A DNA stretch of 43,965 nucleotides from Ascoidea tarda (nom. inval.). Its lineage: Eukaryota > Ascomycota > Saccharomycetes > Ascoideales > Ascoideaceae. Positions 32,007-41,751 of the stretch are shown here, piece by piece (position 1 is the first letter of the stretch; the number at the start of each line of letters is the position of its first letter). The position numbers and the translations under genes are program-made. The DNA is taken from positions 1 to 43,965 of the forward strand of contig JAKTTS010000067.1 of NCBI GenBank assembly GCA_030560485.1, written 5' to 3'. The notes beneath the pieces were generated by a model. It saw nothing but the letters and a program-made list of their open reading frames with translations. It did not search any database and was not told the origin of the DNA.

Positions 32007-32477
32007 ATCTTAGAGTATTAGGGATTTAAATGTACAATAGATAGTCAGAAAATAAGGATGATTAATTATATATAGATGATTGTTTAGAGTGTATTTTATT
32101 GACAATTGCTTATGTAGAGTTAATGTAAAAAAGAGAAGGAGGATAATATTGTATTTTAAAAAACCTAGATAAAGAAAACGAGTAGTGAAAGAAAATTCAA
32201 TTCAGAAGTAAATGCAGAGTTTTATATCGAAGGATATAAACAAGGATATAATATGAGGTGGAAAAAAAAATAATAGAAAGTTAAAAAAACATAATCATAA
32301 ATACTTTAAAATCGTAATCATAAGCCGCGCCGGAAAAAAAAATAGGTATTGATATTAAAAAATCATTATTCTGTTGATATTTCAAGGAGAAAAGTCTTGA
32401 AATCGGTTACTTTATTGGCTCATTGCTTCAAAGTCAACAAACAATTTAACAATTTAACAATTAAGTAAATTTGTTAT

Positions 32478-32513
32478 TTGGTTAATTTAATCTTTAAAGA
32501 TTAAATTAACCAA
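32478..32513. repeat. Perfect 36-bp palindrome (two 18-bp arms, no spacer)
   Basis: The left arm starts TTGGTTAATTTAAT and the right arm ends ATTAAATTAACCAA; all 18 pairs match with no loop. It ends at 32513, directly next to the minus-strand stop codon of the small ORF (32514-32516). As RNA on either strand it could fold into a strong hairpin, so a 3'-end, stability or protein-binding element is possible. As DNA it could be a dimeric binding site. Confidence 0.95.
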
Positions 32514-32621
32514 CTATAAGTAGCACCGGTGACAATTTTGGCAAACATTTATTCCTTCCATGTTCCAGTAATCACAAAAGGGACAATAGGTAAATCTGAC
32601 AGTTTCAACAGGTTCTTCCAT
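32514..32621 (-). CDS. Candidate 35-residue zinc-finger-like microprotein
   Basis: ATG at 32621 to TAG at 32514. The peptide begins MEEPVETVRFTY, then CPFCDYWN, and ends VCQNCHRCYL. Cys positions are 13, 16, 27, 30 and 33. Residues 13-30 fit C-x2-C-x3-N-x6-C-x2-C exactly, which is the spacing of RanBP2-type zinc fingers, although the usual Trp two residues before the first Cys is Thr here. An in-frame stop lies upstream, so this is the first possible Met. Five Cys plus a His in 35 codons is far from what AT-rich noncoding DNA gives by chance. No homologue is recognised and expression is unknown; it could also be a relict exon. Confidence 0.45.
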   Translation of the reverse strand: MEEPVETVRFTYCPFCDYWNMEGINVCQNCHRCYL

Positions 32622-34122
32622 TAAAAAGGTGATGAAATTTAGATATTCGAATTGTATGAGGTTGAGGACTTTCAGAATTTAACCTAAACTGAAGGATTGT
32701 GGGATATATATTATTTTTGAGTAAATTGAAATCAAGGGATCAAGAAATCAAGGGATCAAGGAATCAAGAAAGAATTGATTATATTTAAACAAATTAAAAC
32801 AAACAACCAAAAAGAAAATATTTCCGGAGGTGTTTGAATGATGAATGATGTAATGTATTTACGGTGGGTTTTATAAATAATTTGTAAATAATTTTATAAA
32901 ACAGCGGTATGAAATATGATTTAAAGCTTGAATGAAAAGAAAGAAAGGCGAGATGGGAAAAAAAATCTTGGGGATTCTTAATATTTATAAGTTTTGGAAT
33001 TGGTGATGAAAGTAAAACAGAACCATTTTTATTTTTTTTGCATTATTTTGTTTTTATTTTTGTCTTTTAATTTTCTCCTACGAATGGTGTATCCAACATG
33101 TGGGAAACCTGGAAAAAAACAAAGTAATAAATTGCGAAGTTTTGTAATGGCTTTTAATAGCTGAATAACATTATCAAAACTCAGATAATCTAAAATCAAA
33201 AAAACAGAGTTCCAGAAAATTAGAGTATCAAACAAGAGTTTTTCACTAATTTAGATTCCACCAAAAAGAAGTTCTTCAAGCGTCTTCCAGAGGATATGCA
33301 GAGAATTGGCTAGAAACCTCCAACCAAAGTCGATCAAAAACTAGCGAATCCAGCCAATTGCACTAAAACATAAGAAAACACACTAGATTCTGTTAAAAGT
33401 CGTTTGAATCAGCGAAAAAGTGGTATAATGCTCAGACTCTCCTAGCCTCTCTCTCTTTGAAAAGCAGCAAATAGGCTGAGATCGACCGATTTGGAAAGCC
33501 CACATCAAAACGTGTAAGACAAGTTCAGACACTCTCCTTCTTCTGAAAATTCTGCACGGCCGCTGCTCACGCTCGCCGCACGCTCACCTCACGCACTGCC
33601 ATTGGCTCTTCGTGCCCACGCGTGTGGTACTCAGCCCGATCAGGCGACCTGCATTATGTCCACACACATGGCTCTCCTCCACAGTCCTGGCTCTCTGGCT
33701 GTTTGTGGTTGGCAGCAGAGGCAGCAAAAGCAGCAGAGGCGGAAACAGTAGAAACAGCAGAGCCTGCGAAGCTGTTTCTCGAATCAGCTGCTTTCCAACC
33801 CACTGTTGCTTTACTCGCGATAGACTGCTGCTGCTATTGCTTCCTGATTGCCTTTACTTTCTTCCTTCTTCGATCTATTGTTGAAATCCAGTTTGGCTTG
33901 TTCTGTCTTCTCGTTAATCTCCAAAACTCTCTGCTACTATTGCTATCGTCTCGTTCTAATCACTGAATTACTATTGGTCAAACAAATCAAGAAAATATTC
34001 TGCTGAATTATTTCCAATTATTTTCAATATCAAATCAAACCTAAAAGACAAAAGACAAAAGATAAATACAAAAACAATATATACACCACAATTCATGAAC
34101 AGATTATAATTTCCCAAAAAGC

Positions 34123-35927
34123 ATGGCTATAGAAAACACTATCATTTCAAATAAGTCCATAAACTCAATCACCAAATCTGACTTGAATCCCTTTAATAAA
34201 TACAACATCCATGAATGTGTTGGCAGGGGAAATTTTGGCGATGTTTTCAAAGCGTATGTTAACATTTGCCGACTTCATCTACTTACAATTGAACAATTCA
34301 TATTAACATAGTTGACCTTTGCTTCTCTAGTACGGATATCAAAACTAATAAAATTGTTGCTATAAAGGTTATAAATCTAGAAGATACCGAAGATGAAATT
34401 AGTGTTTTAATTCAAGAAATTTCTTTTTTATCTCAACTTCGCTCACCTTATATCACAAAGTCTGCAATACTTTTTTTTTTATCATTGTAAATTGCACTCA
34501 GTTAAATTATTAATCTTATACTAACGGTTGTTTTGGGATTATTTTTTTTCTTTTCTTTTGATATATTTTGAAGTTATTATGGCACTTTTGTTCATAATGT
34601 ATCAATGTGGATAGTCATGGAATATTGTGGAGGAGGTTCATGTGCTGATCTATTAAAATACCATAAAAAACTAAATGAAGATGTTGTTTCTTTTATCATT
34701 AGAGATACTCTCAAGGGCTTGGAATATTTACATTTCGAAAAAAAGATTCATAGAGATATCAAAAGTGCCAACATCCTATTAACTAACCATGGCCAAGTCA
34801 AGCTCGCTGATTTTGGTGTCAGTGGCCAAATAACGGAACATACAATTAAAAAAAACACCTTTGTTGGAACCCCATTTTGGATGGCTCCTGAAGTTATCAC
34901 AAGAAAAGTAGGTTACAATGAAAAAGCTGATATCTGGTCCCTAGGTATAACTACAATTGAACTAGTCACTGGCTCGCCTCCTTATTCAGACTATGAACCA
35001 ATGAAAATCCTATTTCAAATTCCAAAGAGACCAGCTCCAACTCTAGTAGGCTCAAACTACTCTGAAAACATCAAAGATTTCATAAGATACTGTCTCGTTA
35101 AAGATCCCTCAAAGAGACCATCTGCTACCAAGTTATTAAGACATCGTTTTGTGAAAACCTGGAAAAGAAATGTCAATTTAATTTCCTTAATCGAGGAAAA
35201 AAATAAATGGTTACTTAAAAGAAAATCTGCAAACAAAAAACCAAAGTATCCCGTAATTGATCAAAACGACCAATCAACAAAATCGTCCAAAATAGAATGG
35301 TCTTTTAGTATAAGGAATAAATCATTCCGAAGCTATAAAGAAATGAAAATCCTTCAAAATAACAACAACAACATCAACAACAAAAAGAAAAACAAAAATA
35401 ATCTTGTTCAACCTTGCTTAACTGGTTCTCCCTCAAAGATCAGCTGCAGCTCAAAAAGCAGCCCAATCTCTGCTCTAATAAGCAGTGGAGTTGGCAGCTC
35501 ATCTACCGGAAAGACAAGCCCATATGGATATTCAGACTCTGATAACCCACAAGAAACTCGTCAAAAGGAATTGAAAATTGAAAACCAGTTATCGGACATT
35601 ACTTCAGACCAAAATCATGTTGAAGATTATTATAACCATCATCAAAGAAAAAACACCAGCGACAACGAGCTTGAAACAGACACAGAAAATGACATCACCA
35701 TGGAAGAAAGCTATAACGAGGAAACCAACGATATCGACTACCTGAACGACATCATTCTTTACTGCTTGAAAAGAGTTGCCAACAGAGCCAAAACTGTCGA
35801 GACAAAGACGACAGTGTTGAAGTTGAGAAAAACCTTGGTGCAGTTTGAGGTGGAACAACCTGGCTTGAGCGAGGCCATCAGCGAAGAGATCTGGTTGCGA
35901 ATGACGTCCTTGAAGCAGAGAGCCTAA
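34123..35927 (+). CDS. GCK-family Ser/Thr kinase (SPS1/KIC1-like), three exons
   Basis: Exons are 34123-34253, 34331-34459 and 34574-35927, joined to 537 residues. The catalytic domain starts near residue 26. The glycine loop is GRGNFGDV, the ATP lysine is Lys56 in IVAIKVI, and the catalytic loop is HRDIKSANILL with Asp148. DFG is at 166-168, then GTPFWMAPEVI, which is the Ste20/GCK signature. The second exon supplies the Lys and the helix-C region. Middle residues are Ser/Asn/Lys-rich. The C-terminal block (DYLNDIILYCLKRVANRA to EEIWLRMTSLKQRA) resembles the helical dimerisation region of the MST3/4 (GCK-III) group. Relatives are yeast Sps1 (spore wall) and Kic1 (cell integrity, RAM network). 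Which one it matches is not settled. Confidence 0.88.
34254..34330 (+). other. Intron 1 of the kinase gene
   Basis: 77 nt. 5' site GTATGT, branch-like TATTAAC at 34301-34307, 3' site CTCTAG ending at 34330. It splits the Ala codon of FGDVFKA and restores FKATDIKTNKIVAIK. Confidence 0.9.
34460..34573 (+). other. Intron 2 of the kinase gene, unusual 5' splice site
   Basis: 114 nt. An exact TACTAAC branch site lies at 34519-34525 and the first AG after it (TTGAAG, ending 34573) is the 3' site. The only GT that keeps the frame is GTCTGC at 34460, a poor match to GTATGT. Splicing gives RSPYITNYYGTFVHN, as expected for GCK kinases; the unspliced frame stops within the intron. Confidence 0.8.
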
Positions 35928-36469
35928 CTGCTTCTGCTGCTTCTGCTGCGTCGTCAAAAAAACACCCGCACCTCGATACGCACTCGCGTGTGCGTGTCGA
36001 AAATAGACGGCAAGCTTAAAATAGATTTGCCTATTTTTAACGACTTTTGCTTTACAACGAGATATTGCTTCAGACCTTTGGGGTCTGTGCTGCTTTTGGT
36101 TCTTCTGGAGCATTTGCCGCTTTCTCGACGCTGTTTTCTGCTTCTTGTCGGCTTTTTCTGGTGTGTTTTTGGTGTGTTTTCGGTGTCTCCATCGCTGTTT
36201 TCTCCAATTTCAGCGCTTTCGTTTCCAGTATTTTTCAGCCTTTTTGATCCAGAAAATCTCAAACAGAAACAAATAACAAATCATACTTATCAAAAAAAGT
36301 TTCCTTCTCACTTTTTTGCATTATTTTCCTACTGGTTCACACTTATCTTCGATTTATCTCCCTCTAGCTTATTTATTTATGATTTATATATCAGCAATTC
36401 TCTGATTCTCTACTACTTTGTTTTTTTCCTTATTCTGCTGCTCATTGTTGGCTCGCCCTCATCTTCACA
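35928..36469 (+). promoter_or_regulatory. Kinase-to-lectin intergenic region
   Basis: 542 bp. It opens with a CTGCTT repeat (35930-35950), then a CG-rich patch with CGCACTCGCGTGTGCGTGTCG-like sequence near 35980-36000. More CTG/GCTTTT-rich DNA follows (about 36085-36200) and a T-rich leader before the lectin ATG. It probably carries the kinase 3' end and the lectin promoter. No gene is visible. Confidence 0.4.
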
Positions 36470-37792
36470 ATGTACTATCTAAATTATTATTTTAGAGACT
36501 ACTCCTTTCAGATGCAATACTTCTTTTATCTTTTAAAAAAAAATAGAACTCTAAGGTATACACTAACCATCTTGGGAATCTTACTATCTTATTACTTTTT
36601 GGCCTTTATAAAACATTGTTTTTTCGGCTCAAATTCAATAAACTCTTTTTCAAATGAAGAGTTAAATTCGATATTAGGTGGTCACTCCAGAAATCTAAAA
36701 ATCATTAAAAAAATTGAAAACCCAAAATTCAATCTCAAATCTCCCTATCTTAAGAACGATCTAAGTGGCGAAACTTCTCCTAATTGGAATTTCAATGGCG
36801 ACATCCTCATCAGAAACAACAAATATGTCAGATTAACCTCGGAGCAAAAACACCAATCTTCAAGAGTTTTTTCAAATTCAAAGATTAACGAAACATCATT
36901 CGAACTAGAATTCTACCTCTCCATCAATGGTAAAGGAATGGTCAACGGTTTGCATGGCGATGGTATGGCCATTTTCCTATCAACTGAACAGTTGGGAAAG
37001 GGTCCTGTAATGGGTGCCCAAGAAAATTTCAATGGTTTATCCATTATCGTTGACACTTATAAAAATGGTCGAGCCGGCGTCTTTCCCTATGTTCAGGCCT
37101 GGCTCAACGACGGAACCCAATCTTATGATAAGGATAACGATGGTAAAGCCAATGAAATAGCTGGCTGTGTTGGTAGAAGTCTTTGGAACCCCAAACAGGG
37201 TGTGGTTAAAGCAAGACTCTTTTATGTCCAAGATGGTTATGTCTCTCTAGATTTCGACTATAGAAATGATGAAAACTGGAAAAATTGCTTCACTTTGCAA
37301 GATATTTTCTTACCAAAGGATTTCTATCTAGGTTTCTCTGCTCAAACTGGTGATTTGTACCAAAATGTCGATTTGGTTGAAACTCATCTCTACTCTCTTT
37401 ACAAATTCAATGATGAGCCAATCGATGAATTCAATGACCTACTTCAAATCATGAGCGACCCTGATCCAAATTCCCCTGATAAATTTGAAGACGCAATCGA
37501 AGAAGTTATCATCGATAGAAATACTAGAAGATCAAGAAAAATTAGTAAAAGAAGAGACTCAAGACAACAAAAGAGAACGTTAAGAAGATTACAAGCTTCT
37601 GAAAGAAGAATTAAAAAAGAAGCTGAACTAAGAAGACTACAAAGAAAACAAAAAATAAAAAGCTTCTTCAAATTTGTTAAAAATATCCTATTATTCATCA
37701 TCGCATCCTTTATTCTTTATGTTGTTTACGTCTACATCAAAGTTCAAATGAGAAATAAAAAAAGACAATATAAAAACATTGGCCTTTTATAA
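36470..37792 (+). CDS. UIP5: L-type lectin-like membrane protein (UIP5/VIP36/EMP47 group)
   Basis: A 440-residue protein. A hydrophobic signal segment lies near residues 28-46 (TLTILGILLSYYFLAFI). The lectin domain shows SFELEFYLSING, GDGMAIFLST, GLSIIVDTYKNG, GCVGRSLWNP and FYLGFSAQTGDLYQNVDL, the core strands of leguminous-type lectins. A charged Arg/Lys-rich helical stalk (about 365-405) is followed by one transmembrane segment (ILLFIIASFILYVVYVYI) and a tail ending KNIGLL. L-type lectins bind high-mannose glycans and escort glycoproteins between ER and Golgi. Yeast Uip5 has similar length (443) and layout, but was found as a nuclear-envelope protein. Family is clear; the UIP5 symbol is inference. 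An alternative start at the next ATG (36512) is possible. Confidence 0.72.
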   Translation: MYYLNYYFRDYSFQMQYFFYLLKKNRTLRYTLTILGILLSYYFLAFIKHCFFGSNSINSFSNEELNSILGGHSRNLKIIKKIENPKFNLKSPYLKNDLSGETSPNWNFNGDILIRNNKYVRLTSEQKHQSSRVFSNSKINETSFELEFYLSINGKGMVNGLHGDGMAIFLSTEQLGKGPVMGAQENFNGLSIIVDTYKNGRAGVFPYVQAWLNDGTQSYDKDNDGKANEIAGCVGRSLWNPKQGVVKARLFYVQDGYVSLDFDYRNDENWKNCFTLQDIFLPKDFYLGFSAQTGDLYQNVDLVETHLYSLYKFNDEPIDEFNDLLQIMSDPDPNSPDKFEDAIEEVIIDRNTRRSRKISKRRDSRQQKRTLRRLQASERRIKKEAELRRLQRKQKIKSFFKFVKNILLFIIASFILYVVYVYIKVQMRNKKRQYKNIGLL

Positions 37793-38940
37793 TCAATCTA
37801 TATTTCTTATCCATAATATTTTGATCATGTTATCACTAAGTCCAATCCAAATCAATTTTACAAAAGGAAAAAAAAATTTTTTTATATCGATTTTTTTAAT
37901 TATACTATTTTCTTTTCATTTTTCTTATCTTTATTAACTTTCTTATTCTTCATTTTCGTTTTCAATTTCTTTTTCTTTATCTTTATCTTTTTCTTTTTAT
38001 TTTTATTTTTCTAATTTCAAAGGTGTGAATTTATATCAGAATTTTTCAGTATGAGTTTCGAAAAAATAACTAAAAAAAACATTTTGCAATAATGATTTTG
38101 CTAATTTATAACCAAGCTCGCATATCATATTTTTGGCCTTTTTCATTTGTTTTATAGTCAATAGTCAATAGTCAATATATTCAATATATTCAACATATTA
38201 AGCTCCTTCTTTGCCCCATCTTAGTTATCTACAATAAAACAGAACCCAGTTGATATTTGTTGAAACAAAAATATATAATCATTTTATTATATTATGTTGT
38301 ATACTAATATTAACATTATTATATTGTTACTCTTTGCTTGTTTAAAAAAAAAAGAGGAAAAAAAAAAAATTGATAAAATAGATTGCATAAAAAAAATTTA
38401 AAAATTCCCATAGAATAATAATAGTATATAGTAATTATATGTATTATATGAAGAGGAAAATGAATTTAAATTATTTGGTTAATCAAGAAAAAAAAAATAA
38501 ACTAATAAATTTATAAATTTATAAAGAAAAAGAATCTTTGGAATATTATCAAAATGTGTAATATGTAAAATGATCTGAAAATTTTCATTGACTTTTATTT
38601 TTGATTTTAATTTTTTAGGTTTCATAATAACTTTTGATTGAATGGTAATCACAAAATTCAGGCATTTATCATAAGAAAATGAAATATTGTTTTTAAATTC
38701 AATTTAGCATAATGTAATTTAAAGATTTCAATAATGTAATTTAAAGATTTCAATAATGTAATTTAAAACCTAGTGGATAAAATAATTTATAAGAAAAAAA
38801 AAAAAAAGAAAAAACAACAATAAATGAAACTAAAGTGAAATAGTATAAAAAAATTAAGCCAAGCAAGATCACGAAGAGGATTTAATAACTATTAAAAATA
38901 ATCAATGAGAAAATAATCATAAAAGTAGAAAAACAAAAAT
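37793..38940. other. Extremely AT-rich convergent spacer
   Basis: 1.15 kb between the stop codons of the lectin and HAP5. The left part is T-rich and the right part A-rich. It includes AGTCAAT x3 (38156-38176), AT-only stretches and a 22-bp tandem repeat. No ORF, tRNA or exact yeast origin consensus was found. It can hold both 3' ends and is a reasonable place for a replication origin, but that is speculation. Confidence 0.45.
38709..38767. repeat. 22-bp tandem repeat, 2.7 copies
   Basis: The unit begins ATAATGTAATTTAAAG and ends ATTTCA. Copies lie at 38709-38730 and 38731-38752, identical, with a partial third to 38767. It sits in the AT-rich spacer downstream of HAP5. Confidence 0.92.
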
Positions 38941-39957
38941 TCATAAATAAGTATTTAGAGAATTGTATTGATGTGGTTGATTTTGAGGGTTTGCATCAGT
39001 GTCGGATAAAAAATTGTTATGAGTGTTTGAAGAAGAGTTTTGAGGATTGTTGGATGTAGGTATTGAATTTGCCTGTGATTGTGAATGTGAATTATTCATA
39101 GATGAAGAGGGTGAGTAGTGTTGCAAATAATTTTGATAATTATTTGGATTTGAGTTTTGAGAAGAATTTGGATTGGGATTTGAGTAAGAATTGGTAAAGC
39201 TATTTAATAAATTGTTCAAGCCCGAATTAGAAGGATTGTCTATATTATTGGATATAGTGTGAGAATGAGAGTGTGAGTGAGTACGAGTATGAGAATGGGG
39301 ATGAGTGTGAGTAAGAATTTGGTTATTCTGAATTTGATGAGGTTGGGGTGGACCTTGAGATTGAGGTCGGTTATTCATCTGCTGCAGTTGCAGTTGTTGC
39401 AGTTGTTGCTGCTGAGGTTGATGGTGATGGTGATGGTGGTGATGGTGAGAATTAGATCTCTTGGGTTTTTCTTCTTCTCTGGGAACAATATCAATAAGAA
39501 AGTCAAACATATCCGATTTTTGCAAAGCAGCACTAATATCAGACTTTTGCAACGTTCTTCTTTTGTTTTCTTCAGCGTGAATCCAAGCTCTCATTGTCAA
39601 CTCAGTTATAAAAATCTCACAGCCCTTAGCGAATAAAATTGGTGCCTCAGCACTAATCATCCTGACGTCTTCGTCAGTTTTCATAACTTTTTTAATTCTG
39701 GCCAAGGGAAGCTGGTGGTTCTTGAAATCATGGTCGTCGCTTTCAATTGAATTGATGGTTTCTTGCCAGTACTGCATCATCATATTTCTATAGTGACCAG
39801 TCAAGCCCTGACCAACGTTAATAAATACATCATTTTCAGATTCATCTTGTGGTTGCTGTTGTTGCTGTTCATCAGTTATTTGCTGCACCAGCAGCTGTTG
39901 CTGCAGAGTATTGGGTTGTGGTTGATTGTAAGGATCATTATAGTTGTTGGAGTTCAT
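38941..39957 (-). CDS. HAP5: CCAAT-binding complex subunit HAP5 (NF-YC)
   Basis: A 338-residue protein. The first ~55 residues are Gln-rich. The NF-YC histone-fold domain is at about residues 60-160: [13 protein letters not shown], then [41 protein letters not shown], and [27 protein letters not shown]. This core is nearly invariant among HAP5 proteins. The C-terminal half is low-complexity, with poly-His, Gln, THTHSHSH and Asn/Ser repeats. Hap5 joins Hap2 and Hap3 to bind CCAAT and control respiration and iron or heme genes, with Hap4 as activator in yeasts. Several CTG codons occur, all in the Gln-rich stretches. It diverges from HEM13 with three CCAAT boxes near its own start. Confidence 0.97.
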   Translation of the reverse strand: MNSNNYNDPYNQPQPNTLQQQLLVQQITDEQQQQQPQDESENDVFINVGQGLTGHYRNMMMQYWQETINSIESDDHDFKNHQLPLARIKKVMKTDEDVRMISAEAPILFAKGCEIFITELTMRAWIHAEENKRRTLQKSDISAALQKSDMFDFLIDIVPREEEKPKRSNSHHHHHHHHHQPQQQQLQQLQLQQMNNRPQSQGPPQPHQIQNNQILTHTHPHSHTRTHSHSHSHTISNNIDNPSNSGLNNLLNSFTNSYSNPNPNSSQNSNPNNYQNYLQHYSPSSSMNNSHSQSQANSIPTSNNPQNSSSNTHNNFLSDTDANPQNQPHQYNSLNTYL

Positions 39958-40028
39958 AACTTGAGCAAGTGATGTGATCAGAAATTTTTATTTTTAAAGT
40001 TGACTTAGGCGATGGAGTCTTGTATCTT

Positions 40029-40085
40029 ATTGGTTGATAATCCTTCTTAAGGCTATTGGTTTAAAAGATATTTAAATAATATTGG
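40029..40085 (-). promoter_or_regulatory. Three CCAAT boxes 26 bp apart in the HAP5 promoter
   Basis: ATTGG on the plus strand, CCAAT reading toward HAP5, occurs at 40029-40033, 40055-40059 and 40081-40085. Start-to-start spacing is exactly 26 bp twice. All three read ACCAAT on the minus strand, and the one nearest HAP5 fits ACCAATNA, the Hap2/3/5 consensus. They lie 72 to 128 bp before the HAP5 ATG. Since Hap5 is part of the CCAAT-binding complex, autoregulation is the natural reading. Confidence 0.65.
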
Positions 40086-40149
40086 TCGAAAAAGGAGGAA
40101 AAGAAGATAAAATTTTTTTCTAAAAGTTAGGACAGAAAAACTAAGCGTG

Positions 40150-40156
40150 TTACCCG
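40150..40156 (+). promoter_or_regulatory. Reb1-type site TTACCCG
   Basis: TTACCCGG matches the core of the general regulatory factor Reb1. It lies in the 538-bp HAP5/HEM13 divergent promoter, where a nucleosome-positioning factor would be expected. Single short match, so moderate support only. Confidence 0.45.
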
Positions 40157-40413
40157 GAGGTGACCCATTCAAGTGGTTATAAAATAACGCACTTACACAC
40201 AAAGCATGCGCAAATGCACATACGCATAATATCACGTTGTATAACATTAACATACGTGCGAACATCTTTTTGACCGCAGAGCTCGGCCGACGCCGGGCCT
40301 GCGTTTTTTGGCTTCTCCTGGTGATTTTCATGGACTGATTTTGATGGTCACCTCAGGGAGAATATTCCTTTAGATGTTGGAGTTTTGCTTTGGATCTCGA
40401 GTTTTCCAAAACA

Positions 40414-40423
40414 TATATATTGG
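40414..40423 (+). promoter_or_regulatory. HEM13 TATA box with overlapping inverted CCAAT
   Basis: TATATAT at 40414-40420 lies about 76 bp before the HEM13 ATG, and ATTGG (CCAAT inverted) overlaps it at 40419-40423. The position fits a core promoter element. Confidence 0.5.
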
Positions 40424-40495
40424 CTCTTGGTTATCAACGACTTCTGGCTGGGAAATTTTTTACTTTGACTGCAGCCCAGGTTACCGAAACACAAA

Positions 40496-41473
40496 ATGGC
40501 AAGTTTAACTAACACCGATAGTTCTCCCCTGATTCGTGAGAGAATGGAGGCCCTTATTCGTTTGAAACAAAAAGAAATTGTTGCTGGGCTAGAGACTTTT
40601 GAGACTGGAGGTGAAATTTTTACGTTTGATTCATGGAGCAGAGGTGCCGAAGGAGGTGGTGGTGTTTCTGCAGTTTTACAGAATGGTAAGACTTTTGAGA
40701 AAGCAGGTGTGAATATCTCTGTTGTTCACGGAAATCTTCCTCCCAAGGCTATCGAAAGGATGAGAGCTGACCATGGAAAATTGGGTTCCAATTCTAAAGA
40801 TGGATCAGTGAATTTCTTTGCTTGTGGGTTGTCGATGGTTATCCACCCAAACAACCCTCATGCTCCAACAACCCATTTGAACTACAGATATTTCGAAACT
40901 TGGGATGAAAATAATGTGCCTCAAACCTGGTGGTTTGGAGGTGGTGCTGATTTGACTCCCCATTATTTGTATCCTGAAGATTGCAAATTGTTTCATCAAA
41001 ACCATAAAGATGCTTTGGATAAATACGATATCCATTTGTATTCCAAATTCAAGAAATGGTGCGATGAATATTTCTTCATCAAACACAGAGGCGAATCTAG
41101 AGGTATCGGTGGTATTTTCTTTGACGATTATGATAACAATGATCCAGAAATTATTTTGAAGATGGTTGAATCATGTTTTGATGCATTTTTGTCGAGTTAT
41201 TTACCAATTATTGAAAAGAGGAAAGATTTACCATTTACTGAAGACGAAAAGAAATGGCAATTGATCAGAAGAGGCAGATATGTAGAATTCAATTTAGTTC
41301 TCGATAGAGGCACTCAGTTTGGCTTACAAACTCCTGGCTCAAGAATTGAAAGTATATTGATTTCTCTACCTTGCCATGCCAGCTGGTACTATGATCATCA
41401 TCCAGAACCTGGCTCAAGAGAAGAAGAGCTAATAGAAGTTTTGAGAAATCCTGTAGACTGGGTCCCATTTTAA
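40496..41473 (+). CDS. HEM13: Coproporphyrinogen III oxidase
   Basis: A 325-residue oxygen-dependent coproporphyrinogen oxidase; yeast Hem13 has 328. Conserved blocks in order: [56 protein letters not shown], the family signature [60 protein letters not shown] and [17 protein letters not shown]. It oxidatively decarboxylates coproporphyrinogen III to protoporphyrinogen IX in cytosolic heme synthesis and needs oxygen, so its gene is usually regulated by heme and oxygen. One CTG codon is present, at a variable N-terminal site (before IRERM). It shares a divergent promoter with HAP5. Confidence 0.98.
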   Translation: MASLTNTDSSPLIRERMEALIRLKQKEIVAGLETFETGGEIFTFDSWSRGAEGGGGVSAVLQNGKTFEKAGVNISVVHGNLPPKAIERMRADHGKLGSNSKDGSVNFFACGLSMVIHPNNPHAPTTHLNYRYFETWDENNVPQTWWFGGGADLTPHYLYPEDCKLFHQNHKDALDKYDIHLYSKFKKWCDEYFFIKHRGESRGIGGIFFDDYDNNDPEIILKMVESCFDAFLSSYLPIIEKRKDLPFTEDEKKWQLIRRGRYVEFNLVLDRGTQFGLQTPGSRIESILISLPCHASWYYDHHPEPGSREEELIEVLRNPVDWVPF

Positions 41474-41751
41474 ATAAACTTTTAATGCTGATATGTGTAT
41501 ATGTTTTTTATTATTTATTATTTATTTTCTTTTTTTTTCCTTTTGTTTGTTACCAACTCTTTTTCATTTTGAACTTCTTGTCAAATAAATAAATAGTTTT
41601 TCGTTTTTATTAAAAACATCCAAATAACAAATCAAAAAAAGAAAAAAATACAATCAGAAAACAATATTAAATCTTGTCAATTCAAAGAGTATATACATAT
41701 GTACATTTTGAATTACACTTAGTAATACAAACCATTTTGTCAAGAAACCAT
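41474..41751. terminator. Convergent 3' region of HEM13 and IMG2
   Basis: 278 bp, AT-rich. TATTTATTATTTATT near 41509-41523 and AAATAAATAAATAG near 41583 can serve plus-strand 3'-end formation; TATATACATATGTAC near 41690-41704 is available to the minus strand. Nothing else is seen. Confidence 0.45.

Larger units (their letters stand above)
32007..34122. other. Long intergenic region (tRNA-Cys to kinase)
   Basis: 2.1 kb without a conventional gene. The left two-thirds are AT-rich and hold the 36-bp palindrome and the 35-codon zinc-finger-like ORF described separately. There are also small repeats (CAATTTAA units near 32441-32460, ATCAAGG-type units near 32731-32770). From about 33540 to 33830 the sequence becomes GC-rich with GCAGCAGAGGCAG-type repeats, then a pyrimidine-rich leader runs to the kinase ATG. 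That resembles the GC-rich promoter patches elsewhere in this window. Confidence 0.5.

Noticed and set aside
32838-32850. ATGATGA sequence resembling box C of a C/D snoRNA
   Set aside because: No CTGA box D at a suitable distance and no terminal stem.
32868-32902. Inverted repeat GTTTTATAAA / TTTATAAAAC
   Set aside because: Arms of only 10 bp with a 15-bp loop in AT-rich DNA, expected by chance.
33029-33110. Minus-strand stretch GFPHVGYTIRRRKLKDKNKNK preceded by a pyrimidine tract and CAG, like a last exon
   Set aside because: No branch-site consensus or upstream exon could be found. It might be a real short exon, but support is too thin to annotate.
33622-33966. 114-codon plus-strand frame with an AAEAAKAAEAE stretch and hydrophobic end
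   Set aside because: Starts at GTG, low-complexity, lies in the GC-rich leader of the kinase gene; no family features.
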